DNA of 64,000 bases, taken from the IMG/VR virus record IMGVR_UViG_3300036831_000067, positions 1-64,000 of that record; one strand, given 5' to 3'. This document shows, piece after piece, positions 53,624 to 62,557 of the stretch; positions within the stretch are counted from its first letter, which is position 1; each line of letters opens with the position of its first letter. The position numbers were made by a program, and so were the translations under genes. Under the pieces are notes generated by a model. That model saw nothing but the letters and a program-made list of their open reading frames with translations. It did not search any database and was not told the origin of the DNA. The DNA is from a virus.

Positions 53624-56082
53624 CTACCGGCGGCGAGGACTTCGTCAGTGCCCGGCTGAATTTCGAGGTGCCCGTCGAGGGCATCCAGAGCATGCGCGAG
53701 ATCAACCAGGAACTGGACCGCTTCCGCACCAACACCGAGGCGGCCGCGCGCGGCGCCGAGTCCTTCTCTCGCTACATCCATTTGATGAGCGAGGCCCAGG
53801 AGCGCGCGATCCAGATGAGCCGCAACCTGACGACCCAGATGGAGCGCATGCTGGCTGTCCAGGAGCGCATGGGTGGCACGCCCGGGGGAACCGCCGTCCC
53901 GCAGGGCCATACCCAGCCCTGGGAGGGGGTCACCACCGGCATGGGAGGCGCCGATCGCCTTCCCGTCGGTGCCACCGGGGGCCATGTCCCGGCGATGCTG
54001 GAGAGCCTGGCGGCCAACGATCCCCGGGCCTACGTCAATGCCCGGGCGGCCTGGGGCGGCCAGCGCCCCGGTGACGTACCAACGGTGTCGATCTCCGAGG
54101 ACACTCTCGACAAGCTCGCCTCGCGTCTGTCCGCGCGTGACAAGCAACAGGCCCACGAGGAGGGCAAGCACCCTCAGACTCCGCACGCTCCCCGCACCAC
54201 CAAGACCGGTGCCCCGCCCTGGGAGAGCTGGCATAACCGCGTCTCGGGCTGGACCCAGACAGCCGGATCGATGATGGGTGCGCTCGGCCCCGGAGGCAGC
54301 ACCACAGGACTGCTCAGTATGGGCGCGCGCGCGCTGCAGGGCTGGGGAACTCGACTGGCCCAGGATGACCCGTCGGTGCCCAGCGGACCTGGCGGCACCG
54401 CACCGGGTGGTCGAGGGGGAGCGGTGCCCTCGGCAGTTCCCGGTGCCCCGGGAGCACCGGGTCTTCCCGGTGGTGAAGAGCAACCCGAGCAGGCCGGTGG
54501 CAGCGGTGGCCTGGGTTTCGGGTCGGCCATGGGGATAGGTGGCGCGGCCCTGGGTATCGGTCTGGCCGGGCTGGGGCTGTTCGAGAAGGGCGGCCAGCAG
54601 GTCCAGCAGTACCGATCCCTGGGCCAGATCCGGGGTGGGGGCTTCGCCCAAGGCTTCGGGTATGAGATGCAGGCCCGGATGATGGCGCTGAATCCGTTCA
54701 TCACCAATGAGCAGTCCCGTCAGATCATCCAGAGTGCGCTCACCCAGGGTTACACCGGCAAGGAATTCGACACAGTAACTGGCTTCATGTCGAGCAATCT
54801 CAAGGACATGAACCTCTCCGTGGCGGACTCAACCAAGATACTGCAGCAGGGGGTCAAGGGCAGCAACGAATCCATCCAGGACCTGACCAAGAATTTGCAC
54901 GACAATTTGGCCGCGCAGAAAGACTTGTCGAAGACCGGCTACGAAACACTGCCCGCGCGCCAGCAGGAAATGATGCAGACCTACGGCGGCATGGTAGGGG
55001 CCGGGGTTCCTGCAGGACCGGCGGCGACGCTGGGCACGATGGCGGGCCAGTGGTTTGCCAATCAGCCCGGAATGCAGGGAATGGGTGGGCAATTAGGCGG
55101 GGCTGTCAGCGGGTCCTTGAATTTCCAGCAGATGATGCGCGAGTACGGCGGCCCCGGCGGAACCCGGATGACCAATATCCCGGGCTTCAACCCGCAGGAT
55201 CCCGGGTCCTTCATGGAGGCACTGGGCAAGGATCCCGAGCGGGCCCAGGAAGCGATATGGAATACCATGAAGCGTTTGGCGCAGATGTCCAAGGGCAACA
55301 TCTTCGTGTTCCAGGGCCTGTTGCAATCCACGTTGGGTCTCAGTCTCAATCGTCAGGACGCCGAAGCCTATTACAAGCAGGCCATGGCCGTGGGCTCAGG
55401 AAGCGATGATGATCCGATAGCCCAGGGGAAGAAGGCCGCGAAGGACGTAGAGGACCAGGCCAACAAGGGTGCTCCTAAGCCCGGTATGGGTCAACTGTTC
55501 GGGCGCGGGGGAATGGGGGCGCTGGGTTTCCTTGCCGGTGGCCTGGGCGGTCTGGGAGCCTTGGGTGCTTTGGGCCTGGGCGGTTTCGGTCTCGGCCAGA
55601 CGCTCTCGGGTCTCTTCAGCGGGGGACAGCATCAGAACATCACGACAGATGAGATCTCCAAGAGGGTCGCCGGTCTCTACGGTAGTGATGCCGAGGTGGG
55701 CAGTGGGGAAACCTGGCACGCCTTCAACCCGAACGACAAGCAGCAACTCCAGGATCTGCAGAGCGGCAAGCTGCATGTCCGGCGCCAGGGCGAGAGCGGT
55801 CCCGGTATGACGGTGGACAAGCTGCCGTCGGCGCCCCAGGGAGACACCACGACCGGTACCGGGGCGAACCGAGGGGCTACACGTACACATTCGTCCGCCC
55901 TCAGTGGCCAGTTGCACATCGTCGTCAAACCCGAGAGCATGCGCAGCGTTCTGGGAGTACCGGCCTACGTGCCGATCTCGGCCAACGAGCAGCAGGCCAA
56001 CGCGGGCTACGGGACCGCCACCAAAAACAACTCCCCGCCCGGGGACACCATCACCTCGCGCGGCGCCCGGGGAGCGTTCTGA
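53620..56082 (+). CDS. Tape measure protein
   Basis: The 820-residue protein follows the frameshifted chaperones. An N-terminal coiled coil (FRTNTEAAARGAESFSRYIH, QERAIQMSRNLTTQ) is followed by long Gly/Pro/Met-rich segments, a hydrophobic stretch (ALGIGLAGLGLFEKGG) and a second Gly-rich hydrophobic region (GALGFLAGGLGGLGALGALG) that could enter the host membrane. At about 0.15 nm per residue it would set a tail of the order of 120 nm. No hydrolase domain was recognised here, unlike many actinophage tape measures; those domains are in the hub instead. Confidence 0.78.
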   Translation: MTTGGEDFVSARLNFEVPVEGIQSMREINQELDRFRTNTEAAARGAESFSRYIHLMSEAQERAIQMSRNLTTQMERMLAVQERMGGTPGGTAVPQGHTQPWEGVTTGMGGADRLPVGATGGHVPAMLESLAANDPRAYVNARAAWGGQRPGDVPTVSISEDTLDKLASRLSARDKQQAHEEGKHPQTPHAPRTTKTGAPPWESWHNRVSGWTQTAGSMMGALGPGGSTTGLLSMGARALQGWGTRLAQDDPSVPSGPGGTAPGGRGGAVPSAVPGAPGAPGLPGGEEQPEQAGGSGGLGFGSAMGIGGAALGIGLAGLGLFEKGGQQVQQYRSLGQIRGGGFAQGFGYEMQARMMALNPFITNEQSRQIIQSALTQGYTGKEFDTVTGFMSSNLKDMNLSVADSTKILQQGVKGSNESIQDLTKNLHDNLAAQKDLSKTGYETLPARQQEMMQTYGGMVGAGVPAGPAATLGTMAGQWFANQPGMQGMGGQLGGAVSGSLNFQQMMREYGGPGGTRMTNIPGFNPQDPGSFMEALGKDPERAQEAIWNTMKRLAQMSKGNIFVFQGLLQSTLGLSLNRQDAEAYYKQAMAVGSGSDDDPIAQGKKAAKDVEDQANKGAPKPGMGQLFGRGGMGALGFLAGGLGGLGALGALGLGGFGLGQTLSGLFSGGQHQNITTDEISKRVAGLYGSDAEVGSGETWHAFNPNDKQQLQDLQSGKLHVRRQGESGPGMTVDKLPSAPQGDTTTGTGANRGATRTHSSALSGQLHIVVKPESMRSVLGVPAYVPISANEQQANAGYGTATKNNSPPGDTITSRGARGAF

Positions 56083-56999
56083 TGCCGCTGCCCACATTCG
56101 TCGGATCAGGTGGTACCGGTACACCTTCCAGTGGTGCCCCGCCCCCGATCGTGCCGAACTTCCCCTACATGCCGGTGGCCGCACCCTTCGGCTATTCGGG
56201 TACAGAGTTCGCCTCTCCGCAGCGCGGGATCGCCTCCCTGACGTTCTCCGGACGCACCTGGCGGTTCCGGACCAACCCCAACACCATCACCTGGTCCTAC
56301 TCCCTGGTCACCAACACTGACCAAACCTACGGGGGCAGGGTCATCCAGATCCTGGCCACCAAGATCGATGACCTGATCGTGCGGGTGGAGTGTGGTAACG
56401 GTGGCTGGGCCTACAACGAGGCGCTGGTCCTGTTCATCCGGGATCTGCTGGTGTCCCAGCGCAATCCGATGGCTCCTCCGGCGACGTTCGAGTACACCAC
56501 CCGCAACTGGAAGTTCAACGTCTACGGGTTGAGCATTCCGTTCCAGGACCAGGTCACCGCCACGGTGCGTGAGCTGGAGCTGCACTTCAAGGTCCAGGAG
56601 GACGTCTCCGGAGTGGTCTCGGGTGCGATCCTGGACGCCACCCTGGCGCAGATGCAGGACGGCATCGGCTTCACCCGCAACCAGTACAACAGCGTCAATG
56701 CACCGTTCAGTTGGAACGGCCAGACCTCCTCGGGAACTCCGCCCCCGGCGGCGGCGCCTCTGCCCGCACCCAAACCGACCGACCCGGCCATTACCGGGCC
56801 AACGACCACCATTCCGACACCGCCGACAACACCCGCCGTCCCCAATCCCGCGACGAACCCCAGCGCTGGCCAGACATTCCAGCCCGGCGTGGGTGGCCAC
56901 GGGCTTCCGGCACTGCCGCCCGGGGCCAGCTGGGTCGAGAACCCCGACGGCACTTACACCATGGTGAACGTGCCTACAGGTACAGGACCTTTCATCTAA
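56082..56999 (+). CDS. Baseplate/distal tail protein, 305 aa
   Basis: The start overlaps the tape-measure stop (TGATG). Residues 45-180 form a beta-rich core (YSGTEFASPQRGIASLTFSG, TWRFRTNPNTITWSYSLVTN, TFEYTTRNWKFNVYGLSIPF) with the TWRFRTNP start that is typical of baseplate proteins next to the tape measure; a Pro/Thr-rich linker and a C-terminal PPGASWVENPDGTYTMVNVP tail follow. It may be a hub-proximal ring protein. Confidence 0.6.
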   Translation: MPLPTFVGSGGTGTPSSGAPPPIVPNFPYMPVAAPFGYSGTEFASPQRGIASLTFSGRTWRFRTNPNTITWSYSLVTNTDQTYGGRVIQILATKIDDLIVRVECGNGGWAYNEALVLFIRDLLVSQRNPMAPPATFEYTTRNWKFNVYGLSIPFQDQVTATVRELELHFKVQEDVSGVVSGAILDATLAQMQDGIGFTRNQYNSVNAPFSWNGQTSSGTPPPAAAPLPAPKPTDPAITGPTTTIPTPPTTPAVPNPATNPSAGQTFQPGVGGHGLPALPPGASWVENPDGTYTMVNVPTGTGPFI

Positions 57000-57018
57000 G
57001 AACGAAGGAGACGGTGTC

Positions 57019-57192
57019 TTGAGTGGATACGTCAGTAATGTCCCGATCTCGCGCCCTGTGGTGCTGCCCAATTTCCCGCCCGACGTCGACCTCAACGGTA
57101 TCGGGTTCAACTACAACATCGGATTGCTGTACCAGGTGTTCTCTGACCCGCCGTTGATCCGGCTCCCCGCACCCCAACCGCAGCAGCCATGA
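57019..57192 (+). CDS. Small baseplate-region protein with TTG start, 57 aa
   Basis: TTG 57019 has AAGGAG 8 bases upstream and the frame (MSGYVSNVPISRPVVLPNFP..., ending APQPQQP) ends in an ATGA overlap with the next gene. These three features support a translated small protein despite the rare start. It is Pro-rich and may be a connector peptide of the baseplate. Confidence 0.55.
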   Translation: MSGYVSNVPISRPVVLPNFPPDVDLNGIGFNYNIGLLYQVFSDPPLIRLPAPQPQQP

Positions 57193-57758
57193 GCCAGCTC
57201 TACGTCCGCACCACCTACGCCGGGCAATTCGCTCTGAACGTGCTCAACTTCCAGTCGCCGCTGTTCGGGACGATGATGAGCGCCCAGACCAAGAGGATGG
57301 CGGTGTACTTCCCGATCAAGGCCCAGCAGCCTGAGATCGAGTTCGAGGTCATCTTCGCCAGCGTCGGCGATTACCAGGCCTTCCAGGACTTCGTGCGCAC
57401 CACTCAGCTCAACGCCCTGTCCAACGACACCGAGCCCGGAGTCACCTTGTGGTGGCCGCAGCGCAACATCCTGAACTGGTCGGGGACCATCCGTCAGTTC
57501 GCCGGTGGCGGCCAGCGGTTTGTTTATGCCCCCCGTGCCCGGTTCGTCGTTGACCTGGTGGACTCGCTGACGTCTCAGCGCACCACTGTCTCCTCGACGG
57601 CCCCCATCTTCGACACCGTCTTCGGGTTGGGCAGCCCCGAGGGGGAGATGCAGTTGCCCAACACGTCGGGAGACACCGGGGGCGCCCCTGGGCTCGTGAC
57701 GCCACCACCGTCCCCGGCATTACCCGGGCTGGGGCAATCGGCAGGAATACCGGTATGA
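57189..57758 (+). CDS. Baseplate protein, 189 aa
   Basis: The 189-residue protein opens MSQLYVRTTYAGQFALNVLN and has a folded N-terminal domain (RMAVYFPIKAQQPEIEFEVI, NWSGTIRQFAGGGQRFVYAP) followed by a low-complexity Pro/Gly C-terminus. The size and place between distal-tail and hub genes suggest a tail-tip ring component. ATGA overlaps at both ends. Confidence 0.6.
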   Translation: MSQLYVRTTYAGQFALNVLNFQSPLFGTMMSAQTKRMAVYFPIKAQQPEIEFEVIFASVGDYQAFQDFVRTTQLNALSNDTEPGVTLWWPQRNILNWSGTIRQFAGGGQRFVYAPRARFVVDLVDSLTSQRTTVSSTAPIFDTVFGLGSPEGEMQLPNTSGDTGGAPGLVTPPPSPALPGLGQSAGIPV

Positions 57759-60700
57759 CAGTCACTCCCGGCAGCCCGGGCAACGATCCCGGCATCGTCG
57801 GCAATGTGGGTACGCCCCCCACGGCAACCAATCCGTTCGGCAACAGCTTCGTCCAGACCCCGGTCAACGGAACGCCGGGCAGTTCGTCAGGGGCCCATCC
57901 CGCGCCGCCGTTCTATGTACCGCCGGGTCAGCAGACCCAGATCGGCAACACCACCCCGCCGCCCGAACGCACGTTGGTCTATTCGCCGGATGTTCGTATT
58001 CTCGTCGCTCACAACGGTCAGCAGATCGACGTCAGCAACGATCTCGTCCGGGGCACCCTGATTCGCAAGGAGAATGCCGCCTCGACGCTGCTGTGGACCT
58101 GTCACAACAAGGGCCTGCGCTACACCAACGGGGGGCTCGGGAACCAGCCCCTGCTTTCCCGGATGGACCGGGTGACCTGCTACATGAAGCGGGCGGGCAA
58201 TTGGGTCCAGACCTTCTCCGGGTACCTGGACAGCATCCCCTACCTGCAGCTCTACCCCGGACTGGTGGACTTCAAGGCCACCTGCACGCTCAAGCGATTG
58301 TTGTGCAGCTGGTGGAATCCCGGCCTTCCTGAGTCGGCATCTCTGCTGAACCAGTACGCCAACGAAACGCAGGAAACAGCCGGGGACGGGCAAGTGACCC
58401 TCGACGTTGGCATGGGTTCCATGCTGCGCGACATCCTGATCAAGGTGGGCGGGTGGGCACCCCAGAATGTCCACATCCAGAACTTCCCGCAGGGTTTCCT
58501 GGATCTGCTGGATGCCCAGGAGAAGCAGCAGCCCGCCAACAACCAGCAGGCCACCAACTTCCGCCAGATGCTCGAGGGCAACGTCAGCACCCCGGCGCCC
58601 GGGCAGATGGCCGGATACAACTCCTCGGCCGGACCTCCCGGGCCCGCCGGTTCACCCGGTCTTGCCGGTGCGGGTCCCGTCGGGTCGGGGACGATGTTCT
58701 ATGTCGGTGAGATCATCGCGGCCACCGACCTCGCGGGTATGGGTCCCAATGTCCAGGACCAGAACCTGGCGCGCGGCCTGCAAACTGTGTCCACGACCGG
58801 CGAGGGATCCCGCGACAATGCCACCAAGGAGGCCTTTCAGCAGACCCAGAACGTGGCGACTTACTATGCCGCGTCGACCCGTAACACCGACGCCGCCATT
58901 ATCGCGACGGCGACCGCGATGTGGGAAAGCACCAATGGACCCGCGATCAGGAATTTGTATAACCCGGCCCGGCCCGATTCGCAGCAATACAAGAATGACG
59001 GGCCGGGATATGACACCCGTGCGTGCGGGATTTTTCAGCAGGAAGACAATGGTGCGTGGGGCACCACCGCCGAGCAGATGAATCCCCGTCAGGCGGCCTC
59101 CATGTTTCTCGCGGCGCTCAACAAATTCGACTGGAAGAATATGGACCCCGGGGTGGTGGCCTATGACGTGCAGCAGGCCCTGAACCCCTCCACGTACTCG
59201 GCCGGGGTCGACGGTCTCATCCCCGCCGCGACCACGGCGGTCCAGACCCTCCGCAAGACCCAGGCGGGGGCGACCAGCTCCGTGGTGCCCGCCGTGTCGA
59301 ATCCCTTGAGTAATGTGGCGTCCTCGACGGCCCCCGCCTTGGGCATAGGGGGCACCGGCGCGACCAATACCCCGGGGGCCACACCGGTTGTGCCCGTTTC
59401 CACCGGGAGCTTGGTCGGCAAGCCCAACCCCGATTCGGAGGGGGCGATCAACTGGGCGATCACCCAGCTCGGGAAGCCCTATCACTACGGTGCCGCCGGA
59501 CCTGATTCCTGGGACTGCTCGTCTCTTCTTCAGGGTGCCTTCAGGTCTATCGGCCGGGAGATTGGCCGTGACACTTGGCACCAGCAGACCTCCGGCATCC
59601 CCATTTCCCCGTCCGCGATCAAACGTGGGGACGCACTGCAGTGTGAGGGCGGTGACCACACCATGCTGTGGCTGGGGGACGGCACCATCATCGAGGCCTC
59701 CACCGACGGAGTTCCGGTGCACCGGGTCAATGCCTATGTGCAGCCCGCGCAGGCCTTCGGGATCTACCGTTACGCCGACAACGGTGGTCCCGATCCCAGT
59801 GCCCCGTTCGATCACACCGCTTCACCCGGGCCCGGTAATCCTCCCTATACGGGGTATTCCACCACGACGGGTGCGGCGGCCGGAGCAACTCAGGAGGGCA
59901 TCGCCCAAAACCTTTTCGCCTACATCTTCGACCCGTCGCGATTCTTGACCTACACGTCGCAGATGTACGCGTCGGTCCCCGAAAAGGATTTCATCGACGC
60001 GCAGCCCCTCATCCAAATGGTGCAGTCGATATCCGGTGCGTGTCTGCGAAATTTCGCCAGCGCACCCAACGGTGATTTCATCGCTTACTACCCCGATTTT
60101 TTCGGGATGGACGGAAAGCCCGCCGTCTTCACCCTGGAGGACATCGAACTCAAAGACCTGACGATGAACTTCAGCGACGACGCGTTGGCCACCCACGTTT
60201 ATGTCAATGCCGCCGACACCCCGCAGGGTCTGGAGAACCAGACCATGGGGTGGCTGAAGAGCCTGGGCTACGCCACGGTGGAGAACACGCTGCTTTATCA
60301 GCGGATGCGCCTGGTGGCTCCCGGTGACTTGGAGAACATGAGCGGCCAAGACCTGATGAAGCGCTTTGGGGTGCGCCCGCTGCAGGTCACCTACGGGACG
60401 GTCATGGCCGGTGGCGGGCTGGACTTTCTGATGGCGGTGCGCATCTTCATGACCAAGTGGGCCGAGCAGTACCAAAGCTCGATCGCCATGACGTTCATGC
60501 CGGACCTGTTCCCCAGCATGCGGGTGCAGCTGTCCGGGCATAACATCCAGTTCTACGTCAGCGAGGTCACCCATCACTTCGACTTCGAGCAGGGGTTCAC
60601 CACTTCGGTGGTCGCAACTGCGCCGAGCAACCCCAATGTGCGCAACCTGTGGCCCACCAGCAATTCTCAGGTGCCCCCCGTTCAAGGAGGGCTGGGCTCC

Positions 60701-60784
60701 ATAGTGAACGCCGCTGCCGATGCCCTGACCGCAGGGCTGGCCGCCGCCGTGTCTTTGGCCTCCGACATCGCGGCCCCGGGATGA
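57755..60784 (+). CDS. Baseplate hub with transglycosylase-like and NlpC/P60 domains
   Basis: The 1009-residue protein has hub-like ends, roughly residues 60-280 (VRGTLIRKENAASTLLW, TCYMKRAGNWVQTFSGYLDS) and 740-970. Between them are two hydrolase domains. About 370-500: a lytic-transglycosylase/lysozyme-like segment with AMWESTNGPAIRNLY (Glu391) and ACGIFQQEDNGAWGT. About 565-690: an NlpC/P60 endopeptidase with Cys588 in WDCSSLL and His635 in GDHTMLWLGDG. Together they can cut the glycan and peptide parts of the wall during DNA injection. ATGA overlap on each side. Confidence 0.85.
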   Translation: MTVTPGSPGNDPGIVGNVGTPPTATNPFGNSFVQTPVNGTPGSSSGAHPAPPFYVPPGQQTQIGNTTPPPERTLVYSPDVRILVAHNGQQIDVSNDLVRGTLIRKENAASTLLWTCHNKGLRYTNGGLGNQPLLSRMDRVTCYMKRAGNWVQTFSGYLDSIPYLQLYPGLVDFKATCTLKRLLCSWWNPGLPESASLLNQYANETQETAGDGQVTLDVGMGSMLRDILIKVGGWAPQNVHIQNFPQGFLDLLDAQEKQQPANNQQATNFRQMLEGNVSTPAPGQMAGYNSSAGPPGPAGSPGLAGAGPVGSGTMFYVGEIIAATDLAGMGPNVQDQNLARGLQTVSTTGEGSRDNATKEAFQQTQNVATYYAASTRNTDAAIIATATAMWESTNGPAIRNLYNPARPDSQQYKNDGPGYDTRACGIFQQEDNGAWGTTAEQMNPRQAASMFLAALNKFDWKNMDPGVVAYDVQQALNPSTYSAGVDGLIPAATTAVQTLRKTQAGATSSVVPAVSNPLSNVASSTAPALGIGGTGATNTPGATPVVPVSTGSLVGKPNPDSEGAINWAITQLGKPYHYGAAGPDSWDCSSLLQGAFRSIGREIGRDTWHQQTSGIPISPSAIKRGDALQCEGGDHTMLWLGDGTIIEASTDGVPVHRVNAYVQPAQAFGIYRYADNGGPDPSAPFDHTASPGPGNPPYTGYSTTTGAAAGATQEGIAQNLFAYIFDPSRFLTYTSQMYASVPEKDFIDAQPLIQMVQSISGACLRNFASAPNGDFIAYYPDFFGMDGKPAVFTLEDIELKDLTMNFSDDALATHVYVNAADTPQGLENQTMGWLKSLGYATVENTLLYQRMRLVAPGDLENMSGQDLMKRFGVRPLQVTYGTVMAGGGLDFLMAVRIFMTKWAEQYQSSIAMTFMPDLFPSMRVQLSGHNIQFYVSEVTHHFDFEQGFTTSVVATAPSNPNVRNLWPTSNSQVPPVQGGLGSIVNAAADALTAGLAAAVSLASDIAAPG

Positions 60785-61272
60785 CCAATCCCGGATATTC
60801 CCGCGTGCAGCCCACCGCGAACCGGATCCAGCCGGTGGGCATCGTAGCCGTCGACCCGGCCAGTAACACCGCCACGGCGATGACCCTTCAGCGCTCACAG
60901 CTCTCGGTGGACCTGCGCTGGCATGTGGGCTCGGTGCAGGTCACCCCCTCGGTCGGGGAGCAGTGGCTCATCCGCTACCTGGTTACCCCGATCGGTTCCT
61001 ACTGGGTACTGGACTCCAAGATCCCGTTCGGCACCGCCGAAACCCTCACCCCGGTCACCGAGGGTCAACAGCAGATCGGTAACGGCCGGGGGCCGATCCA
61101 GCTGCTCGGTACCCAGATCAACGTCAACGGCCCGCTGGGGGTCCAGGCGGTGACCACGGCCGAGCGGCCCACCGGCGCCCCGGCCGGAACTCATCTCTTC
61201 GACACCACCCTCAACAAGCCGATCTGGTCCACGGGCACCGGGTGGGTGGATGGGTCAGGGACTGCCGTATAG
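60781..61272 (+). CDS. Spike/OB-fold baseplate protein, 163 aa
   Basis: The 163-residue protein has an OB-like beta barrel (PVGIVAVDPASNTATAMTLQ, VQVTPSVGEQWLIRYLVTPI, GSYWVLDSKIPFGT) as in gpV/gp5 central-spike proteins, followed by GPIQLLGTQINVNGPLGV, a beta-helix-like segment, and GTHLFDTTLNKPIWSTGTGW. It probably caps the hub and pierces the envelope. ATGA overlap with the hub. Confidence 0.65.
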   Translation: MTNPGYSRVQPTANRIQPVGIVAVDPASNTATAMTLQRSQLSVDLRWHVGSVQVTPSVGEQWLIRYLVTPIGSYWVLDSKIPFGTAETLTPVTEGQQQIGNGRGPIQLLGTQINVNGPLGVQAVTTAERPTGAPAGTHLFDTTLNKPIWSTGTGWVDGSGTAV

Positions 61273-61274
61273 AC

Positions 61275-61306
61275 CTGTAGCGGTCCAATTTTCCGACCAT
61301 AAAGGG
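61275..61306 (+). promoter_or_regulatory. Late-type promoter motif 9
   Basis: CTGTAG (61275-61280) and ATAAAGGG (61299-61306), followed by AGAGAGGAG and GTG 61324. It lies just after the spike gene stop. Confidence 0.6.
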
Positions 61307-61323
61307 AGAGAGGAGACGTTGCG

Positions 61324-61770
61324 GTGACCTTCAGCCTCGCTTTGAAGAATGGCGATCTCGTTTTATCCGGGTCCAATTTGGCGATCGTCTCGGGATCGGA
61401 CAAATTACAGCAGGACATGACGTGCTGGCTCGAAGAGCGTCTCGGCGTCGACCGTTTTCATCCCCGCTACGGGTCGATTCTGCCGAACTTCATCGGTGGA
61501 ATCGTCAACTTGTCCACCCAGGCGGCCGTGCAGGGTGAGGTGGACCGGGTGCTGGGCAACTATCAGGCCGTGCAGCAGCAGGCCTTCAAGAACAACCCGC
61601 AGCTGTTCAGCCTCGTCGAATTGCTCAGCGGTCTGACCGGGATCGACGTCGGGATCAATTACGACACCGTGAGTGTGGCCGTTTCGGTGACCACCGGCAC
61701 CAACTCGTTCGTCTCCATTATCTCCTCGACAAGCACCACCGGGTCGAGCACATCCACATCGAATAGTTAA
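61324..61770 (+). CDS. Baseplate wedge protein (gp25/gpW-like)
   Basis: The 148-residue protein contains LQQDMTCWLEERLGVDRFHP and YGSILPNFIGG, the typical gp25 block (WLxxxxGxxxxxPxYGSxL) of contractile-tail baseplates, then a helix (QAAVQGEVDRVLGNYQAV) and a beta-rich C-terminus with a Ser/Thr tail. Its partner, the J protein, is interrupted from it by the endonuclease gene at 61787. AGAGAGGAG precedes GTG 61324. gp25 connects the sheath to the baseplate. Confidence 0.8.
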   Translation: MTFSLALKNGDLVLSGSNLAIVSGSDKLQQDMTCWLEERLGVDRFHPRYGSILPNFIGGIVNLSTQAAVQGEVDRVLGNYQAVQQQAFKNNPQLFSLVELLSGLTGIDVGINYDTVSVAVSVTTGTNSFVSIISSTSTTGSSTSTSNS

Positions 61771-61786
61771 CAGAGGGTCGGCACAA

Positions 61787-62557
61787 GTGGCTATGCCGGT
61801 GGGGTTCAAACACAGTGCAGAGACGCGCGTCCGCATGTCGGCTGCTCACAAGGGGAGGGTCAAGACCCCTGAGCATCAGGCCAAAATCACGGCAACGCTG
61901 CGGGCGCTTCCTCCTCGTGGTTTGGAACACCGACGTAAGTTGTCCGAGGTTGGCAGAGGGAGGCGTCACTCGCCCGAAACCAGGGCCAAGATGTCGGCGA
62001 CGCACAAGATCCTCGTCAAGACACCCGAACATTGTGCCAACATCTCGAAGGCCAAAAGGGGTGTCCCCCAGCGTGTTCCTCAATCGGCCGAGCAACGAGA
62101 GAAAAATCGATTGGCTCAGTTGGGGAACAAGAGAGCCAGGGGATACAAGAACACCCCAGAGGCTTGTGCTCGCACCAGTGAGCGCATGAAGAAGATGTGG
62201 GCCGAGGGAAAATTTGAGGGGGAGTCACGTCCTTATTGGGGTAAATCTGCTGGTATCCATGCTGGAGTGGAGATGAGATGTCTTAATTCCGAAGGTGTTT
62301 TTGCTCAGGATTGTGAAGCTAATGGAATCGCTTGGCTCTATGAACCTCGGCGCTTCAAGTTGTCCTGGTGTTGCTATACCCCAGACTTCTATCTTCCTGA
62401 GTTCGACATCTGGATAGAGGTTAAGGGCCGTCCCGGGCAACCAGGAAACTGGACTAGGAAAATCGAAACATTTAGGGCTGAGACAGGCAAGACGTTGATT
62501 TTAGTGTTCCAGAACGAATTGTCGTCAGCTAAGTATGTAGGTGATCAAAATTTCTAG
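61787..62557 (+). CDS. Homing endonuclease, NUMOD3 repeats plus PD-(D/E)XK domain
   Basis: The 256-residue protein begins with about six NUMOD3-like helices that recur as HSAETRVRMSAAHKG, KTPEHQAKITATL, HSPETRAKMSATHK and KTPEHCANISKAKRG, used for DNA binding. The C-terminal domain has TPDFYLPEFDIWIEVKG with Asp200, Glu211 and Lys213 in PD-(D/E)XK spacing. The gene is AT-richer than its neighbours, splits gp25-like from J-like genes and overlaps the latter by 17 bases. It probably cuts and spreads into related phages. Confidence 0.85.
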   Translation: MAMPVGFKHSAETRVRMSAAHKGRVKTPEHQAKITATLRALPPRGLEHRRKLSEVGRGRRHSPETRAKMSATHKILVKTPEHCANISKAKRGVPQRVPQSAEQREKNRLAQLGNKRARGYKNTPEACARTSERMKKMWAEGKFEGESRPYWGKSAGIHAGVEMRCLNSEGVFAQDCEANGIAWLYEPRRFKLSWCCYTPDFYLPEFDIWIEVKGRPGQPGNWTRKIETFRAETGKTLILVFQNELSSAKYVGDQNF

